Part shown: piece by piece, positions 1 through 8,315 of the stretch | Position numbering within the stretch: the stretch's first letter is position 1 | How the letters are laid out: each line of letters starts with the position of its first letter | Source of the DNA: an uncultured Alphaproteobacteria bacterium | GTDB lineage: Bacteria > Pseudomonadota > Alphaproteobacteria > UBA7985 | DNA: 64,000 bases | NCBI GenBank assembly: GCA_905479265.1 | Contig: CAJQLX010000025.1 | Coordinates: 1-64,000 of the forward strand | Direction: 5' to 3' | The notes under the pieces: model-generated | Database searches by the model: none | The model's input: the letters and a program-made list of their open reading frames with translations, nothing else | What the model was told of the DNA's origin: nothing | Position numbers and translations under genes: made by a program

Positions 1-126
1 GGCTGGGGGTGTTGCTGTTTGTCAGCGGGCCGAACCGCTTGTTCTCAGTGACTTTTACGCCCGCCAATACCCGGGCTGCTGATTCGCGCTTTAAGCGGGC
101 GTGATGCCCTGCGTTTGGTGGCGAAT

Positions 127-156
127 TTGACGGCCAGCCATGCGTGCGCATAAGAC
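127..156 (+). promoter_or_regulatory. Candidate sigma-70 promoter for the spc operon
   Basis: TTGACG at 127-132 is followed after 18 bases by TAAGAC at 151-156. The -35 box is a good match to the alphaproteobacterial housekeeping consensus; the -10 box is only fair. Transcription would start near 163 and give a leader of about 137 bases before rplN. This is a visual prediction. Confidence 0.35.
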
Positions 157-210
157 GGCTAGCGGTTGCGCAGACACGCTGGTTTCCGTAGTAACCCTAT
201 TCATCGCAAT

Positions 211-256
211 GCCGACAGGAACTCCTTTTCCCTTTGGGGGAAGAAAGCCCGTCGGC
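211..256 (+). promoter_or_regulatory. Stem-loop in the rplN leader
   Basis: GCCGAC at 211-216 pairs with GTCGGC at 251-256. The stem continues inward by two more pairs across one mismatch, and a second internal helix is possible. A short T-rich stretch follows. It may be the end of an upstream transcript or an attenuator or autoregulatory structure in the spc mRNA leader; the sequence alone does not decide. Confidence 0.5.
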
Positions 257-299
257 TCTTTGTGCTGTTATAAACAATATTTAGCTTGGGGAGATCGAC

Positions 300-668
300 A
301 TGATCCAGATGCAGTCCAACATGGATGTTGCCGATAACTCGGGCGCTCGCCGCGTTCAGTGCATTAAAGTGCTGGGCGGCTCGAAGCGCCGTACGGCTGG
401 TGTCGGTGACATCGTCGTTGTTTCCGTTAAGGAAGCTATTCCACGGGGTCGCGTGAAAAAAGGTGACGTGCAGCGCGCTGTCATCGTTCGCACCCGCTAC
501 GACATCCAGCGTCCTGACGGCTCGGTTATCCGGTTCGACAAGAACGCTGCTGTGTTGATCAACAAGAACAACGATCCGATTGGTACACGTATCTTTGGCC
601 CCGTGACGCGTGAGCTGCGGGCAAAGAACTTCATGAAGATCATCTCTCTGGCACCGGAGGTTCTCTAA
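300..668 (+). CDS. rplN: 50S ribosomal protein L14
   Basis: L14 is a 23S rRNA-binding protein of the large subunit and forms inter-subunit contacts with 16S rRNA. The 122-residue product has exactly the family length. It opens with the typical MIQ start, has the conserved NSGAR segment near residues 13-17, and ends in the RELR...[10 protein letters not shown] tail. The ATG has a GGGGAG ribosome binding site about seven bases upstream. It is the first gene of the spc-type operon and is followed by rplX after three bases, so the two are probably translationally coupled. Confidence 0.98.
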   Translation: MIQMQSNMDVADNSGARRVQCIKVLGGSKRRTAGVGDIVVVSVKEAIPRGRVKKGDVQRAVIVRTRYDIQRPDGSVIRFDKNAAVLINKNNDPIGTRIFGPVTRELRAKNFMKIISLAPEVL

Positions 669-671
669 GCC

Positions 672-986
672 ATGAAGCTCAAGATCAAAACCGGTGACGC
701 CGTTGTCGTTACGGCAGGTAAGGATAAAGGCAAGCGTGGGAAGGTGACGAAGGTTATTCGTTCATCCAACCGCGTTATCGTCCAAGGCGCGAACATGGTG
801 CTCAAGCACCAGAAGCCATCGCAGGATTCTGCGGGTGGCATCATTCCAAAGGAAGCGTCTCTGCACATCTCCAACGTTGCTTTGGTTGACCCAACCGATG
901 GTAAGGCAACGCGCGTTGGGTACCGTTTCAATGATGCAGGCGTAAAGGAGCGGTTCTCGAAGCGCTCTGGCGCTGTGATCGCTTAA
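672..986 (+). CDS. rplX: 50S ribosomal protein L24
   Basis: L24 binds the 5' domain of 23S rRNA and is an assembly initiator of the large subunit. The 104-residue product has the KOW motif at residues 7-24 ([18 protein letters not shown]) and the GG[I][12 protein letters not shown] segment typical of bacterial L24. It starts three bases after the rplN stop, and rplE follows 15 bases after its end. The length is normal and nothing is unusual. Confidence 0.98.
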   Translation: MKLKIKTGDAVVVTAGKDKGKRGKVTKVIRSSNRVIVQGANMVLKHQKPSQDSAGGIIPKEASLHISNVALVDPTDGKATRVGYRFNDAGVKERFSKRSGAVIA

Positions 987-1001
987 GGGAGCGCTGATAC
1001 A

Positions 1002-1547
1002 ATGAGCGAACCTCGTCTCAAAACGCACTACAAGGAAGTCGTGGTCCCCAAGTTGACCACGGACCTCGGTATTCAAAACCCGATGGCCATTCCTAAAATT
1101 TCCAAGGTTGTCCTGAATATGGGCGTCTCTGGTGCTGTGACCGACCGTAAGGTGCTGACGCAGGCCATGGAAGAAATGACCTTGATCGCTGGTCAGAAGC
1201 CGGTTGAAACCATCGCGCGAAAGTCTGAAGCAGGCTTTAAGATCCGTGATGGCATGAAGATCGGTTGTAAGGTTACGTTGCGCGGCACGCGCATGTACGA
1301 ATTCCTCGATCGCCTGATCACCATGGCAATGCCACGTATTCGTGACTTCCGCGGTGTGTCCTCCAAAGGCTTCGACGGGAAGGGCAACTACTCGTTCGGT
1401 ATCACCGAGCAGATCATTTTCCCCGAGATCGAGTACGACAAGATCGACACGATTCGTGGAATGAACGTGGTCATCGTGACCACGGCCCAGAACAACGAAG
1501 AAGGCCAAGCTTTGCTGGCTGCCTTCGAAATGCCCTTCACAAGCTAA
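1002..1547 (+). CDS. rplE: 50S ribosomal protein L5
   Basis: L5 contacts 5S rRNA in the central protuberance and touches the P-site tRNA. The 181-residue product carries the usual N-terminal LKTHYKE...KLTTDLG segment, the KVVLNMGVS core, the GCKVTLRG motif and the EIEYDKID...[11 protein letters not shown]-terminal half. The length matches the 179-185 residues usual for the family. A GGGAGCG ribosome binding site lies upstream of the ATG. It is followed by rpsN after an 18-base gap. Confidence 0.98.
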   Translation: MSEPRLKTHYKEVVVPKLTTDLGIQNPMAIPKISKVVLNMGVSGAVTDRKVLTQAMEEMTLIAGQKPVETIARKSEAGFKIRDGMKIGCKVTLRGTRMYEFLDRLITMAMPRIRDFRGVSSKGFDGKGNYSFGITEQIIFPEIEYDKIDTIRGMNVVIVTTAQNNEEGQALLAAFEMPFTS

Positions 1548-1565
1548 GCGGAGAGGATCGAAAAA

Positions 1566-1871
1566 ATGGCTAAGAAGTCTATGATTGCCCGCGAAGTAAA
1601 GCGGGAGCGCCTGGTGAACAAGTTCGCTTCAAAGCGTGCTGAGCTCAAGGCGACCATCAACAACCGTGAGCTGGACCCGTCCGAGCGCTTCATGGCTGTG
1701 CTGAAGCTGCAGAAGTTGCCACGCAACTCCTCGCGGATTCGGATTCACAACCGCTGTGTCCTCACCGGTCGTCCGCATGCGGTTTACCGGCGCTTTAACA
1801 TTTCTCGTATCGCTCTGCGCGAGCTGGGCTCCAACGGACGCCTGCCTGGCGTCATCAAAGCGAGCTGGTAG
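1566..1871 (+). CDS. rpsN: 30S ribosomal protein S14, zinc-free form
   Basis: S14 assembles late into the 30S head. The product is 101 residues, the long form without the CxxC zinc ribbon of short S14 proteins; only a single Cys is seen, in the RCVLTGRPH segment. The C-terminal [16 protein letters not shown] region and the end KASW are typical of alphaproteobacterial S14. Its stop codon lies just before the ribosome binding site of rpsH. Confidence 0.98.
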   Translation: MAKKSMIAREVKRERLVNKFASKRAELKATINNRELDPSERFMAVLKLQKLPRNSSRIRIHNRCVLTGRPHAVYRRFNISRIALRELGSNGRLPGVIKASW

Positions 1872-1882
1872 GGAGAACGCAA

Positions 1883-2281
1883 ATGGCAATGTCCGATCCA
1901 TTGGGTGATATGCTCACCCGCATTCGTAACGGTCAGCGCGCGCGCTTGTCCGCTGTTAAGTCTCCAGCGTCTAAGATGCGTGAAAACGTGCTGAGGGTTC
2001 TGGAATCACAGGGCTTTATCCGCGGTTACAGCGTTGCTGAGGTCCGCAAGGGCATCTCTGAGCTGACAATCGAACTCAAATATCACGATGGCGATCCAGT
2101 GATCCGCGAACTTGATCGCGTCTCTACGCCTGGCCGTCGTGTGTTCACCAAGATTGGCGATCTCCGTCCGTTCCGTAACGGCCTCGGTGTTCAGATCATC
2201 TCCACCTCCTCGGGTGTGATGGCTGACGGCGAAGCGCGTGCAAAGAACGTTGGCGGCGAAGTCCTCTGCCGGATCTTCTAA
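1883..2281 (+). CDS. rpsH: 30S ribosomal protein S8
   Basis: S8 binds helix 21 of 16S rRNA in the central domain. In E. coli it also represses translation of the spc operon by binding near the rplE start; whether that holds here is not visible. The 132-residue product has the DPLGDMLTRIRNGQ start and the VSTPGRRVF and STSSGVMAD...GEVLCRIF segments of the family. GGAG lies seven bases before the ATG at 1883; a second in-frame ATG two codons later is less well placed. Confidence 0.98.
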   Translation: MAMSDPLGDMLTRIRNGQRARLSAVKSPASKMRENVLRVLESQGFIRGYSVAEVRKGISELTIELKYHDGDPVIRELDRVSTPGRRVFTKIGDLRPFRNGLGVQIISTSSGVMADGEARAKNVGGEVLCRIF

Positions 2282-2298
2282 GAAGGGATAACTGAGAC

Positions 2299-2832
2299 AT
2301 GTCTCGTATTGGTAAAAACCCAGTCCCTGTTCCAGGTGGCGTGGAAATTTCCGTCAGCGGTCAGGAAGTCAAGGCCAAGGGCAAACTTGGCGAATTGAGC
2401 TTCATGGCGAACAGTGCTGTTGAAGTAAAATTCGAGAACGGTGAAGTAGCCGTTTCTCCTCGCGATGAAAGCCGTGATGCTCGCGCCCAGTGGGGCACGG
2501 CTCGCGCGCGGATTGCAAACATGGTTGCCGGTGTATCAGAGGGCTTCTCTAAGGAGCTCGAGCTGGTAGGCGTCGGTTACCGTGCTGCGCTCAAAGGTTC
2601 CGATCTGCAGCTGCAGCTTGGTTTCTCTCACGATGTTCTTTACCCGATTCCAAAGGGTGTGAAGGTCACGTGTGAAAAGCCGACTTCGATTAAACTCGAA
2701 GGTGCTGACAAGCAGGAAATCGGCCAGATGGCTGCTGAAATCCGCGCTTACCGTCCGCCAGAGCCTTACAAGGGTAAGGGCATCCGTTATGCCGGCGAAC
2801 ATATCGCTCGTAAGGAAGGTAAGAAGAAGTAA
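2299..2832 (+). CDS. rplF: 50S ribosomal protein L6
   Basis: L6 lies near the GTPase-associated centre and binds 23S rRNA domain VI. The 177-residue product has the N-terminal MSRIGKNPV start, two alpha/beta repeats, and the diagnostic [14 protein letters not shown] segment near its end. The length is normal. It is followed by rplR after 45 bases. Confidence 0.98.
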   Translation: MSRIGKNPVPVPGGVEISVSGQEVKAKGKLGELSFMANSAVEVKFENGEVAVSPRDESRDARAQWGTARARIANMVAGVSEGFSKELELVGVGYRAALKGSDLQLQLGFSHDVLYPIPKGVKVTCEKPTSIKLEGADKQEIGQMAAEIRAYRPPEPYKGKGIRYAGEHIARKEGKKK

Positions 2833-2877
2833 GCCTCTCAACAGGGGTTTACGGCTTCCACAAAGGGAAACCGAATC

Positions 2878-3240
2878 ATGCGTACTCGTTACACAAAACG
2901 GATTGATCGTGCGAACCGCACCCGCTCCGCTCTGGCTCGCAAATCGCGCGGCCGGTTGCGTCTGAGTGTCTTCCGTTCCTCCAAGCACATCTATGCTCAG
3001 GTCATCGACGATGTCCGGGGCGTCACTCTTGCTGCTGCGTCGACTGTCGATACAGCGCTCAAGGGCAAGCTTTCCAAGACCACGGACATCGCTGCGGCGG
3101 CTGAGGTTGGCAAGTTGGTTGCTGAGCGAGCAAAAGCGGCTGGTGTAGACACGGTTGCTTTCGATCGTGGGTCGTACCAGTTCCATGGCCGCGTTAAGGC
3201 TGTGGCTGATGGCGCACGCGAAGGCGGTCTGACTTTCTAA
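2878..3240 (+). CDS. rplR: 50S ribosomal protein L18
   Basis: L18 binds 5S rRNA and, with L5, anchors it in the central protuberance. The 120-residue product has the basic N-terminus, the [18 protein letters not shown] core, and the [25 protein letters not shown]-terminal region (named here as a whole segment; key residues are the FDRG and HGRV blocks). A 126-base gap with two stem-loops separates it from rpsE. Confidence 0.97.
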   Translation: MRTRYTKRIDRANRTRSALARKSRGRLRLSVFRSSKHIYAQVIDDVRGVTLAAASTVDTALKGKLSKTTDIAAAAEVGKLVAERAKAAGVDTVAFDRGSYQFHGRVKAVADGAREGGLTF

Positions 3241-3246
3241 AGACGA

Positions 3247-3316
3247 GAGCCGTTTTGGCGGCTCAAACGACAGCGGTGTTGACCTGGCTGGTCCGATTTT
3301 TCGGACATCGCAGGTC
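3247..3316 (+). promoter_or_regulatory. Two stem-loops between rplR and rpsE
   Basis: The first hairpin pairs GAGCCG (3247-3252) with CGGCTC (3259-3264). The second is two-tiered: an inner perfect helix GTCCGA (3291-3296) with TCGGAC (3301-3306) around a TTTT loop, and an outer helix GACCTG (3281-3286) with CAGGTC (3311-3316). Neither has a clear U-tract, so they look like structured mRNA (processing, stabilisation or regulation) rather than a terminator. Confidence 0.6.
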
Positions 3317-3366
3317 TCGCTTAGAAAGCACCAAAGCTGTTCCAACACTGAAAAGGACGTAGTCGA

Positions 3367-3954
3367 ATGGCTCGTGATGATAACAGAGGCGGAGGTCGCG
3401 GTGGTCGCGATCGTCGCAATAAGCGCGATGATGATGGTCCAGAGCTGATTGAAAAGCTCGTATTCATCAACCGCGTTGCAAAAGTTGTTAAGGGTGGTCG
3501 CCGGTTTGGCTTCGCTGCTCTGGTTGTGGTTGGCGACGGCAAGGGCCGCGTTGGTCAGGGCCACGGTAAGGCGAAGGAAGTTCCTGAGGCGATCCGCAAA
3601 GCAACTGAGGCTGCTAAGAAGTCCATGGTTCGCATTCCCCTCAAGGAAGGCCGGACTTTGCACCACGACGTCGAAGGTCGGTTTGGTGCTGGTAAGGTTG
3701 TATTCCGGACGGCACCTGCGGGTACCGGTATTATCGCGGGTGGTCCTTCACGTGCGGTTATGGAAGCATTGGGCGTGTCCGACGTTGTTGCTAAGTCCAA
3801 CGGTACGTCGAACCCTTACAACCTGGTTCGCGCAACCATCGATGCTCTGACCCGTACGCAGTCGCCTCGTCAGGTGGCGCAGCGTCGTGGTGTCAAGGTT
3901 GCTGAAGTGCTGCAAACCGGTGAACAAAACGAAGAGGCAATGGCCGACGCCTAA
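3367..3954 (+). CDS. rpsE: 30S ribosomal protein S5
   Basis: S5 lies at the back of the 30S body and affects decoding accuracy and translocation. The 195-residue product has a Gly/Arg/Asp-rich N-terminal extension (about residues 1-25), the double-stranded RNA-binding-like S5 N domain with [10 protein letters not shown], and the GTGIIAGGP...VRATIDAL C-terminal domain. Slightly longer than the E. coli protein, as is usual in alphaproteobacteria. An AAGGA ribosome binding site precedes the ATG. Confidence 0.98.
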   Translation: MARDDNRGGGRGGRDRRNKRDDDGPELIEKLVFINRVAKVVKGGRRFGFAALVVVGDGKGRVGQGHGKAKEVPEAIRKATEAAKKSMVRIPLKEGRTLHHDVEGRFGAGKVVFRTAPAGTGIIAGGPSRAVMEALGVSDVVAKSNGTSNPYNLVRATIDALTRTQSPRQVAQRRGVKVAEVLQTGEQNEEAMADA

Positions 3955-3989
3955 GGGCGGTGGCTGTTCCTTCGTAAGGGAGAAAGACA

Positions 3990-4178
3990 ATGGCTGATAA
4001 GCGTGTCCGCGTTACTCTGCTGCGCTCTGCGATTTCTTGTACCGAGAAGCAGAAAGCAAACCTCGTAGGTCTGGGCTTGAAAAAGCGTCACCAGACCCGC
4101 GATCTCGAAGATACACCGGCTGTGCGTGGCATGATCAATGTCGTGAAGCACATGGTTGTGGTGGAAGACGCTGCCTGA
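3990..4178 (+). CDS. rpmD: 50S ribosomal protein L30
   Basis: L30 is a small 23S rRNA-binding protein, not essential in all bacteria. The 62-residue product has the family pattern: VRVTLLRSAISC at the N-terminus, the GLGLKKRHQTRDLEDTPAV block, and the GMINVVKHMV end. AAGGGAGA lies upstream of the ATG. It sits between rpsE and rplO as in most bacteria. Confidence 0.97.
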   Translation: MADKRVRVTLLRSAISCTEKQKANLVGLGLKKRHQTRDLEDTPAVRGMINVVKHMVVVEDAA

Positions 4179-4252
4179 ATCAGGCAAGCGGTTTTTGTTA
4201 GGTCGAGTGCGCAGGTTTCAACACTGCGTGCGTAAGGCAAGGAAGACAGACT

Positions 4253-4747
4253 ATGCGTTTGAATGAACTGCGCGACAATCCGGGCGCGTTTAAAACCAAA
4301 AAGCGGCTTGGCCGTGGTATCGGTTCCGGTAAGGGCAAGACCTCTGGTCGTGGCCACAAGGGTTTGAAGGCCCGTTCCGGTGCAACGATTAACGGTTTTG
4401 AGGGTGGCCAAATGCCGCTCTACCGTCGTCTGCCAAAGCGCGGCTTCTCCAACCAGCCTTTCAAAAAGGATCTGGTTGAGGTGAACGTTGGCCGCATTCA
4501 GCAAGCTGTTGATGCGGGCAAGTTGGACGCAAAGGCGACCGTTGATGCGGCTGCACTGATTGCTTCCGGCGTCATTCGTCGCGAGCGCGATGGTGTTTCT
4601 TTGCTGAGCAATGGCGACTTGACCACCAAGCTCGACATCCATGTTTACCGTGCCTCCAAGGGCGCTGTAGAAGCGGTAGAGAAGTCCGGCGGCTCACTCA
4701 AAACTGACTACGTTGCAAAGCGTAAGCGGGAGCGTGGCGGCAAATAA
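4253..4747 (+). CDS. rplO: 50S ribosomal protein L15
   Basis: L15 is a late-assembly protein that binds widely across 23S rRNA. The 164-residue product starts with [12 protein letters not shown], followed by the Gly/Lys-rich [18 protein letters not shown] stretch and the [15 protein letters not shown] motif, all diagnostic. The C-terminal end KRKRERGGK is basic. It is followed by a 244-base gap with a terminator-like hairpin before secY. Confidence 0.98.
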   Translation: MRLNELRDNPGAFKTKKRLGRGIGSGKGKTSGRGHKGLKARSGATINGFEGGQMPLYRRLPKRGFSNQPFKKDLVEVNVGRIQQAVDAGKLDAKATVDAAALIASGVIRRERDGVSLLSNGDLTTKLDIHVYRASKGAVEAVEKSGGSLKTDYVAKRKRERGGK

Positions 4748-4848
4748 GTCACTGAGAACCCTCAAAAGCACCGCTTTGTCGCCTCTGAGCGCTCAAGCGT
4801 TGTTGAATACCGCGGGTTCATGGCTTATTTAGACGCTAATAATAAAAG

Positions 4849-4874
4849 GGCTGGCGCTTTGCCAGCCTTCTTTG
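4849..4874 (+). terminator. Terminator-like hairpin between rplO and secY
   Basis: GGCTGGC (4849-4855) pairs perfectly with GCCAGCC (4861-4867) around a GCTTT loop, followed by TTCTTTG. The U-tract is imperfect, so partial read-through into secY is likely. The rest of the 244-base gap (4748-4991) shows no gene; a short open frame across it lacks family similarity and a convincing start. Confidence 0.6.
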
Positions 4875-4991
4875 TGCTTGGACAGTGGCGATTATGCTGT
4901 TGGATCCAAGGATTAGAACAACAGGCGGCACGCAGGCCCTCGTCCCTTTGGACGCAGCGGGCGGCAAACAAACAAGGGCGGGAGTGTTTTA

Positions 4992-6449
4992 ATGACGTCT
5001 GCAGCTGAGCAGCTCGCGCAAAATTTTTCTTGGGGCACCTTTAGCAAGGCCAGAGACCTGCATCAGCGTTTGCTGTTCACGCTCGGCGCCTTGATCGTGT
5101 TCCGTTTTGGTATCTTTATCCCGTTACCCGGCATTGATATCGAGATCTACAAAGCGGCCTTTGGTGGCGGCGATGACACGGCATTCCAGGCGCTGTTGCA
5201 GCAAATCAACCTGTTTGCCGGTGGCGCGCTTGAGAACCTGTCGATCTTCTCTTTGTCGATTTTCCCTTACATTTCCGCGTCGATTATCACGCAGCTCATG
5301 CGTACGGTTATCCCGGAATTTGAGCGTTTGCAGAAAGAAGGCGAGTCTGGTCGTCGCAAGATGAACCAGTACACCCGCTATCTGACGGTCTTTATTGCGC
5401 TGTTCCAGGCTCTGGGCATCGCGCTGCTGCTTGAAAACTTCCCCGGCGTGGATTTGGTCATGAACGGCGGCTTCATCTTCCGCATCACCACTATGGTGAC
5501 GCTGGCGGGCGGTACAGTCTTCCTGATGTGGCTGGGTGAGCAGATTACCGCGCGCGGTATTGGTAACGGTATTTCGTTGCTGATTTTCGCTGGTATCGTT
5601 GCTTCCATGCCGAGCGCGCTGTGGAACTTGCTGCGCAGTCTGCGCGAGGATGCCTCAGCGCTTCAGGCGCTTGGCGTGATGGCGATCTTGATTGTATCGC
5701 TGGCTATGGTCGTGCTGATTGTTTACGTGGAACGCGCGCAGCGAAAGGTGACGATCCAGTATCCGAGCCGGACCGCGGGCAACAAGCAGTTCCAAGGCCA
5801 GACGTCCTTCATTCCGATGAAGATCAACGCGGCTGGTGTGATCCCGGCGATTTTTGCATCGACCATCGTAACCCTGCCGCTGCTGGGTGCGACCTTTGGT
5901 GATAGCCTGTCTGACAACCCGAACGCCGCTCTGGCGGCTGTCGGTGCGGGTATGAACTGGTTTGCGGCGAACTTCCGCGCGGGCGAGTGGCCTTACCTGT
6001 TCCTGCTTGTGGCGTTTGTTGTGTTCTTCACGTTCTTCTACACCGCGATTGTGTTCAATCCGGAAGACACCGCGAAGAACCTCAAGGAATACGGCGGGTT
6101 TATCCCGGGCGTTCGCCCTGGCAAGCAAACCGTAGCCTATCTGGATATCATTCTTTCGCGTTTGACCGTGATTGGGGCGTCTTATTTGGCCTTTGTGGTG
6201 GCTGTGCCTGAATTGGCAAGGGTCATCGTTCAGGCGAACTCCACCGGATTGATCGTCCCGATCTTCCTTGGTGGTACGTCGCTGCTGATTATGGTGACGG
6301 TGTCGATTGACTTTGTCACACAGGTCCAAACGCATCTGATGGCTCAGCAGTACGAGAGCCTGCTCAAGCGGAACCAGCAATCTGGCAAAGCGAAGCGTAG
6401 AGACACCAAGTCGAGCCGTCGGTCACGTCGGATCAAGCAAGATAACTAA
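4992..6449 (+). CDS. secY: Protein translocase channel subunit SecY
   Basis: SecY forms the membrane pore of the Sec translocon with SecE and SecG. The product is 485 residues, longer than the usual 440-450 because of extra loops and a C-terminal tail. It has the N-terminal HQRLLFTLGALIVFRFG first membrane segment, the plug region, the FPYISASIITQL segment in TM2, and about ten membrane spans. After the last span (ending near residue 440) comes a strongly basic tail (about residues 455-485, rich in Lys, Arg and Ser). A GGGAG ribosome binding site precedes the ATG. It is followed by adk, the classical order. Confidence 0.98.
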   Translation: MTSAAEQLAQNFSWGTFSKARDLHQRLLFTLGALIVFRFGIFIPLPGIDIEIYKAAFGGGDDTAFQALLQQINLFAGGALENLSIFSLSIFPYISASIITQLMRTVIPEFERLQKEGESGRRKMNQYTRYLTVFIALFQALGIALLLENFPGVDLVMNGGFIFRITTMVTLAGGTVFLMWLGEQITARGIGNGISLLIFAGIVASMPSALWNLLRSLREDASALQALGVMAILIVSLAMVVLIVYVERAQRKVTIQYPSRTAGNKQFQGQTSFIPMKINAAGVIPAIFASTIVTLPLLGATFGDSLSDNPNAALAAVGAGMNWFAANFRAGEWPYLFLLVAFVVFFTFFYTAIVFNPEDTAKNLKEYGGFIPGVRPGKQTVAYLDIILSRLTVIGASYLAFVVAVPELARVIVQANSTGLIVPIFLGGTSLLIMVTVSIDFVTQVQTHLMAQQYESLLKRNQQSGKAKRRDTKSSRRSRRIKQDN

Positions 6450-6512
6450 AAGAGGCTCAGGCCGTGCAAACGCTGCGCGGCCTGACTTGGTATAGTTAAG
6501 GGACACTTTACC

Positions 6513-7160
6513 ATGAACATCATTCTCCTTGGCCCTCCGGGTGCTGGTAAAGGCACACAAGCAAAGATCCTGGTTGCCGAACGTGGCATGGTTCAGCTTT
6601 CAACGGGCGACATGCTGCGTGAAGTCCGTGCTTCGGGCTCCGAGCTGGGTCAGCGGTTTGGTGAGATGATGGACCGGGGCGACCTGATCCCCGATGGCAT
6701 GATGATCGAAATGATCGATGCGCGCCTTGACGAGCCAGACTGCAAGAATGGCGCGATCTTCGATGGCTTCCCCCGGACAAACGCACAAGCGATCGCTTTG
6801 GACGAAATGCTGCAGCGCAAATCTTTGCCGCTCAAGGCTGTGATCGAGCTGACGGTCGATGAAGAATCACTGGTTGGGCGCATTACAGGACGTTATTCCT
6901 GTGCAAAATGCGGTGCTGGCTATCACGAGCAATTCCAGCGCCCTGCTGTGCCGGGCGTGTGTGACACGTGCGGCCATCAGGATTTCAAGCGCCGCCCGGA
7001 CGACAACGAAGCAACGGTTCGGGATCGCCTTGAGGTGTACCGAAGAGACACGGCTCCGATCATTCCGCACTACGAAGCACAGGGTCTTGTGCAGCGTGTA
7101 GACGGCATGGCGGAGATCACAGAAGTCGAAGGAGCGGTCGCGGCCATTCTGGACGCGTAG
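6513..7160 (+). CDS. adk: Adenylate kinase with zinc-type LID domain
   Basis: This enzyme interconverts ATP + AMP and 2 ADP in the cytoplasm. The 215-residue product has the P-loop GPPGAGKGTQ (residues 7-16), the NMP-binding STGDMLR segment, the FDGFPRT motif, and a long-type LID. The LID carries four cysteines (130, 133, 150, 153) in CxxC...CxxC spacing, the zinc-binding form of the domain rather than the hydrogen-bonded form of E. coli. It lies 63 bases after secY and was probably once one transcript with it; rpsM begins a new unit downstream. Confidence 0.98.
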   Translation: MNIILLGPPGAGKGTQAKILVAERGMVQLSTGDMLREVRASGSELGQRFGEMMDRGDLIPDGMMIEMIDARLDEPDCKNGAIFDGFPRTNAQAIALDEMLQRKSLPLKAVIELTVDEESLVGRITGRYSCAKCGAGYHEQFQRPAVPGVCDTCGHQDFKRRPDDNEATVRDRLEVYRRDTAPIIPHYEAQGLVQRVDGMAEITEVEGAVAAILDA

Positions 7161-7225
7161 CCCAACCTTCGCTTAGCGCGGTGCAGTCCTTCGCAAATTG
7201 CGGTCTCAGTTTGGCAGACTGGACG

Positions 7226-7254
7226 TTGACAGTTTGTCAAGGGACTTCTAAACC
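7226..7254 (+). promoter_or_regulatory. Candidate sigma-70 promoter of the alpha operon
   Basis: A perfect -35 box TTGACA (7226-7231) is followed after 17 bases by TAAACC (7249-7254). The -35 box is part of an inverted repeat, TTGACA-GTT-TGTCAA, which could also be a binding site. The position, 77 bases ahead of the rpsM start, suits a promoter for rpsM-rpsK-rpoA-rplQ. Confidence 0.4.
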
Positions 7255-7269
7255 GTGCGCTAAGATAGT

Positions 7270-7307
7270 GGCAGTCTCGGTTCTCCGCGGCTGCCGTTTT
7301 TGATTTT
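7270..7307 (+). promoter_or_regulatory. Terminator-like stem-loop in the rpsM leader
   Basis: GGCAG (7270-7274) pairs with CTGCC (7291-7295), with an inner helix CGG/CCG and a TTCT loop. Two T-runs follow (GTTTTTGATTTTT). It lies between the predicted promoter and the rpsM ribosome binding site, so it could act as an attenuator, or as the late terminator of the adk transcript. Confidence 0.5.
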
Positions 7308-7330
7308 TCTGGTTAGTGAGGAGACCAAGT

Positions 7331-7699
7331 GTGGCTCGTATTGCTGGGGTAAACATCCCAACTGACAAGCGCGTTCACATCGCTCTGACTTACATTCACG
7401 GCATCGGCAATACCAAGGCGAAAGAAATTACGACCGCTTTGGGCATTGACGAAATGTCGCGTGTAAATCAGCTCAGCGATGATCAAGTGGTGGCAATCCG
7501 TGAAAAGATTGATGCTGATTACCTTGTCGAAGGTGAACTGCGCACCCAAGTTCGCATGAATATCAAGCGTCTGCAGGACATGAAGTGTTACCGGGGTCTT
7601 CGTCACCGCCGGAAGCTCCCTGTTCGTGGTCAGCGTACCCGCTGTAACGCCCGTACCCGTAAGGGTAAGGCTGTCGCTATTGCTGGTAAGAAGAAGTAA
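7331..7699 (+). CDS. rpsM: 30S ribosomal protein S13
   Basis: S13 sits in the 30S head, forms bridges to the large subunit and contacts P-site tRNA. I use the GTG at 7331, giving [10 protein letters not shown] and 122 residues, the normal family length; a GAGGAGA ribosome binding site ends about five bases upstream. A GTG at 7316 would add five residues but overlaps that binding site. The helix-two-turn-helix core ([14 protein letters not shown]) and the basic end ([16 protein letters not shown]) are typical. Confidence 0.97.
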   Translation: MARIAGVNIPTDKRVHIALTYIHGIGNTKAKEITTALGIDEMSRVNQLSDDQVVAIREKIDADYLVEGELRTQVRMNIKRLQDMKCYRGLRHRRKLPVRGQRTRCNARTRKGKAVAIAGKKK

Positions 7700-7711
7700 T
7701 TGCTGCTTTTT

Positions 7712-7779
7712 ACCTGAAAATCAGGTTTTTAGTCGGCTTATGTATTTTCGATGATATGGCGCCCGGTGGGACCGGCGCC
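7712..7779 (+). promoter_or_regulatory. Two stem-loops between rpsM and rpsK
   Basis: The first, ACCTGA (7712-7717) with TCAGGT (7721-7726), is followed by a run of T and resembles a weak terminator. The second (7758-7779) pairs GGCG-CCGGT with ACCGG-CGCC with one bulged C; it is very GC-rich and lies 26 bases before the rpsK start, so it could influence rpsK translation or mRNA processing. Confidence 0.55.
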
Positions 7780-7805
7780 GTGTAGAAGAATGAAAGGATG
7801 TCCCA

Positions 7806-8195
7806 ATGGCACAGCCAGCACGCGGTTTACGTCGTCGCGAACGTAAGAACATCACCAATGGTGTGGCACACGTAAACTCGACGTTTAACAACACGATCAT
7901 CACGATCTCTGACGTACAGGGCAACGTGATCTCTTGGTCGTCCGCCGGTGGACAGGGCTTTAAAGGCTCTCGTAAGTCTACGCCTTACGCTGCTCAGGTT
8001 GCAGCGGAAGATGCCGGTAAAAAAGCACAAGAACACGGTATGAAGTCTCTTGACGTAAACGTTAAGGGTCCGGGTTCCGGTCGCGAGTCCGCACTTCGCG
8101 CGCTCCAAGCCGTTGGCTTTACCATTACCTCTATCCGTGACGTGACACCCGTTCCTCACAACGGTTGCCGTCCACGGAAGCAGCGCCGCGTTTAA
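7806..8195 (+). CDS. rpsK: 30S ribosomal protein S11
   Basis: S11 is on the 30S platform near the mRNA exit and E-site. The 129-residue product has the [20 protein letters not shown] start, [20 protein letters not shown] in the middle, and the C-terminal [17 protein letters not shown], all diagnostic. An AAAGGATG ribosome binding site lies upstream. Length normal. Confidence 0.98.
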   Translation: MAQPARGLRRRERKNITNGVAHVNSTFNNTIITISDVQGNVISWSSAGGQGFKGSRKSTPYAAQVAAEDAGKKAQEHGMKSLDVNVKGPGSGRESALRALQAVGFTITSIRDVTPVPHNGCRPRKQRRV

Positions 8196-8210
8196 TCGCC
8201 GGCGCTTTAG

Positions 8211-8253
8211 GCTTGGGCGGGGAAACTCTTCGCCTGAGCTTGAAAATTTTTTT
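8211..8253 (+). terminator. Attenuator-like hairpin between rpsK and rpoA
   Basis: GCTTGGGCG (8211-8219) pairs with CGCCTGAGC (8231-8239) over nine positions, two of them G-U. A seven-to-eight base T-run follows after a short A-rich spacer. It would reduce transcription into rpoA if it acts as a terminator. Confidence 0.5.
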
Positions 8254-8315
8254 CGTCCGCACTGTCACTGGGCAAGAGACAGTCGGTGAACCCGAATACA
8301 AGAGGTATCTGCCGC

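Larger units (their letters stand above)
1..299 (+). promoter_or_regulatory. Leader region upstream of rplN
   Basis: No reading frame here resembles rpsQ or any other ribosomal protein, although rpsQ normally sits directly upstream of rplN. The stretch therefore looks like a real intergenic gap with its own promoter and a stem-loop, both listed separately. A short open frame starting at 140 has no ribosome binding site and no recognisable family, and I do not treat it as a gene. A purine-rich ribosome binding site (GGGGAG, about 288-293) precedes the rplN start. Confidence 0.6.

Noticed and set aside
140-337. Open frame of 65 codons upstream of and overlapping rplN
   Set aside because: It overlaps the rplN start, has no ribosome binding site and no resemblance to any ribosomal or other known protein.
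762-1508. 248-codon open frame antisense to rplX and rplE
   Set aside because: It is opposite two certain ribosomal protein genes and its product is His/Asp/Arg-rich with no family pattern, typical of a shadow frame. Similar antisense frames opposite rplF-rpsE (2536-3666), secY (5655-6380) and rpoH (15496-16410) were rejected for the same reason.
4820-5008. Open frame in the rplO-secY gap
   Set aside because: It contains the hairpin at 4849-4867 and runs into secY in another frame; no ribosome binding site and no family pattern.
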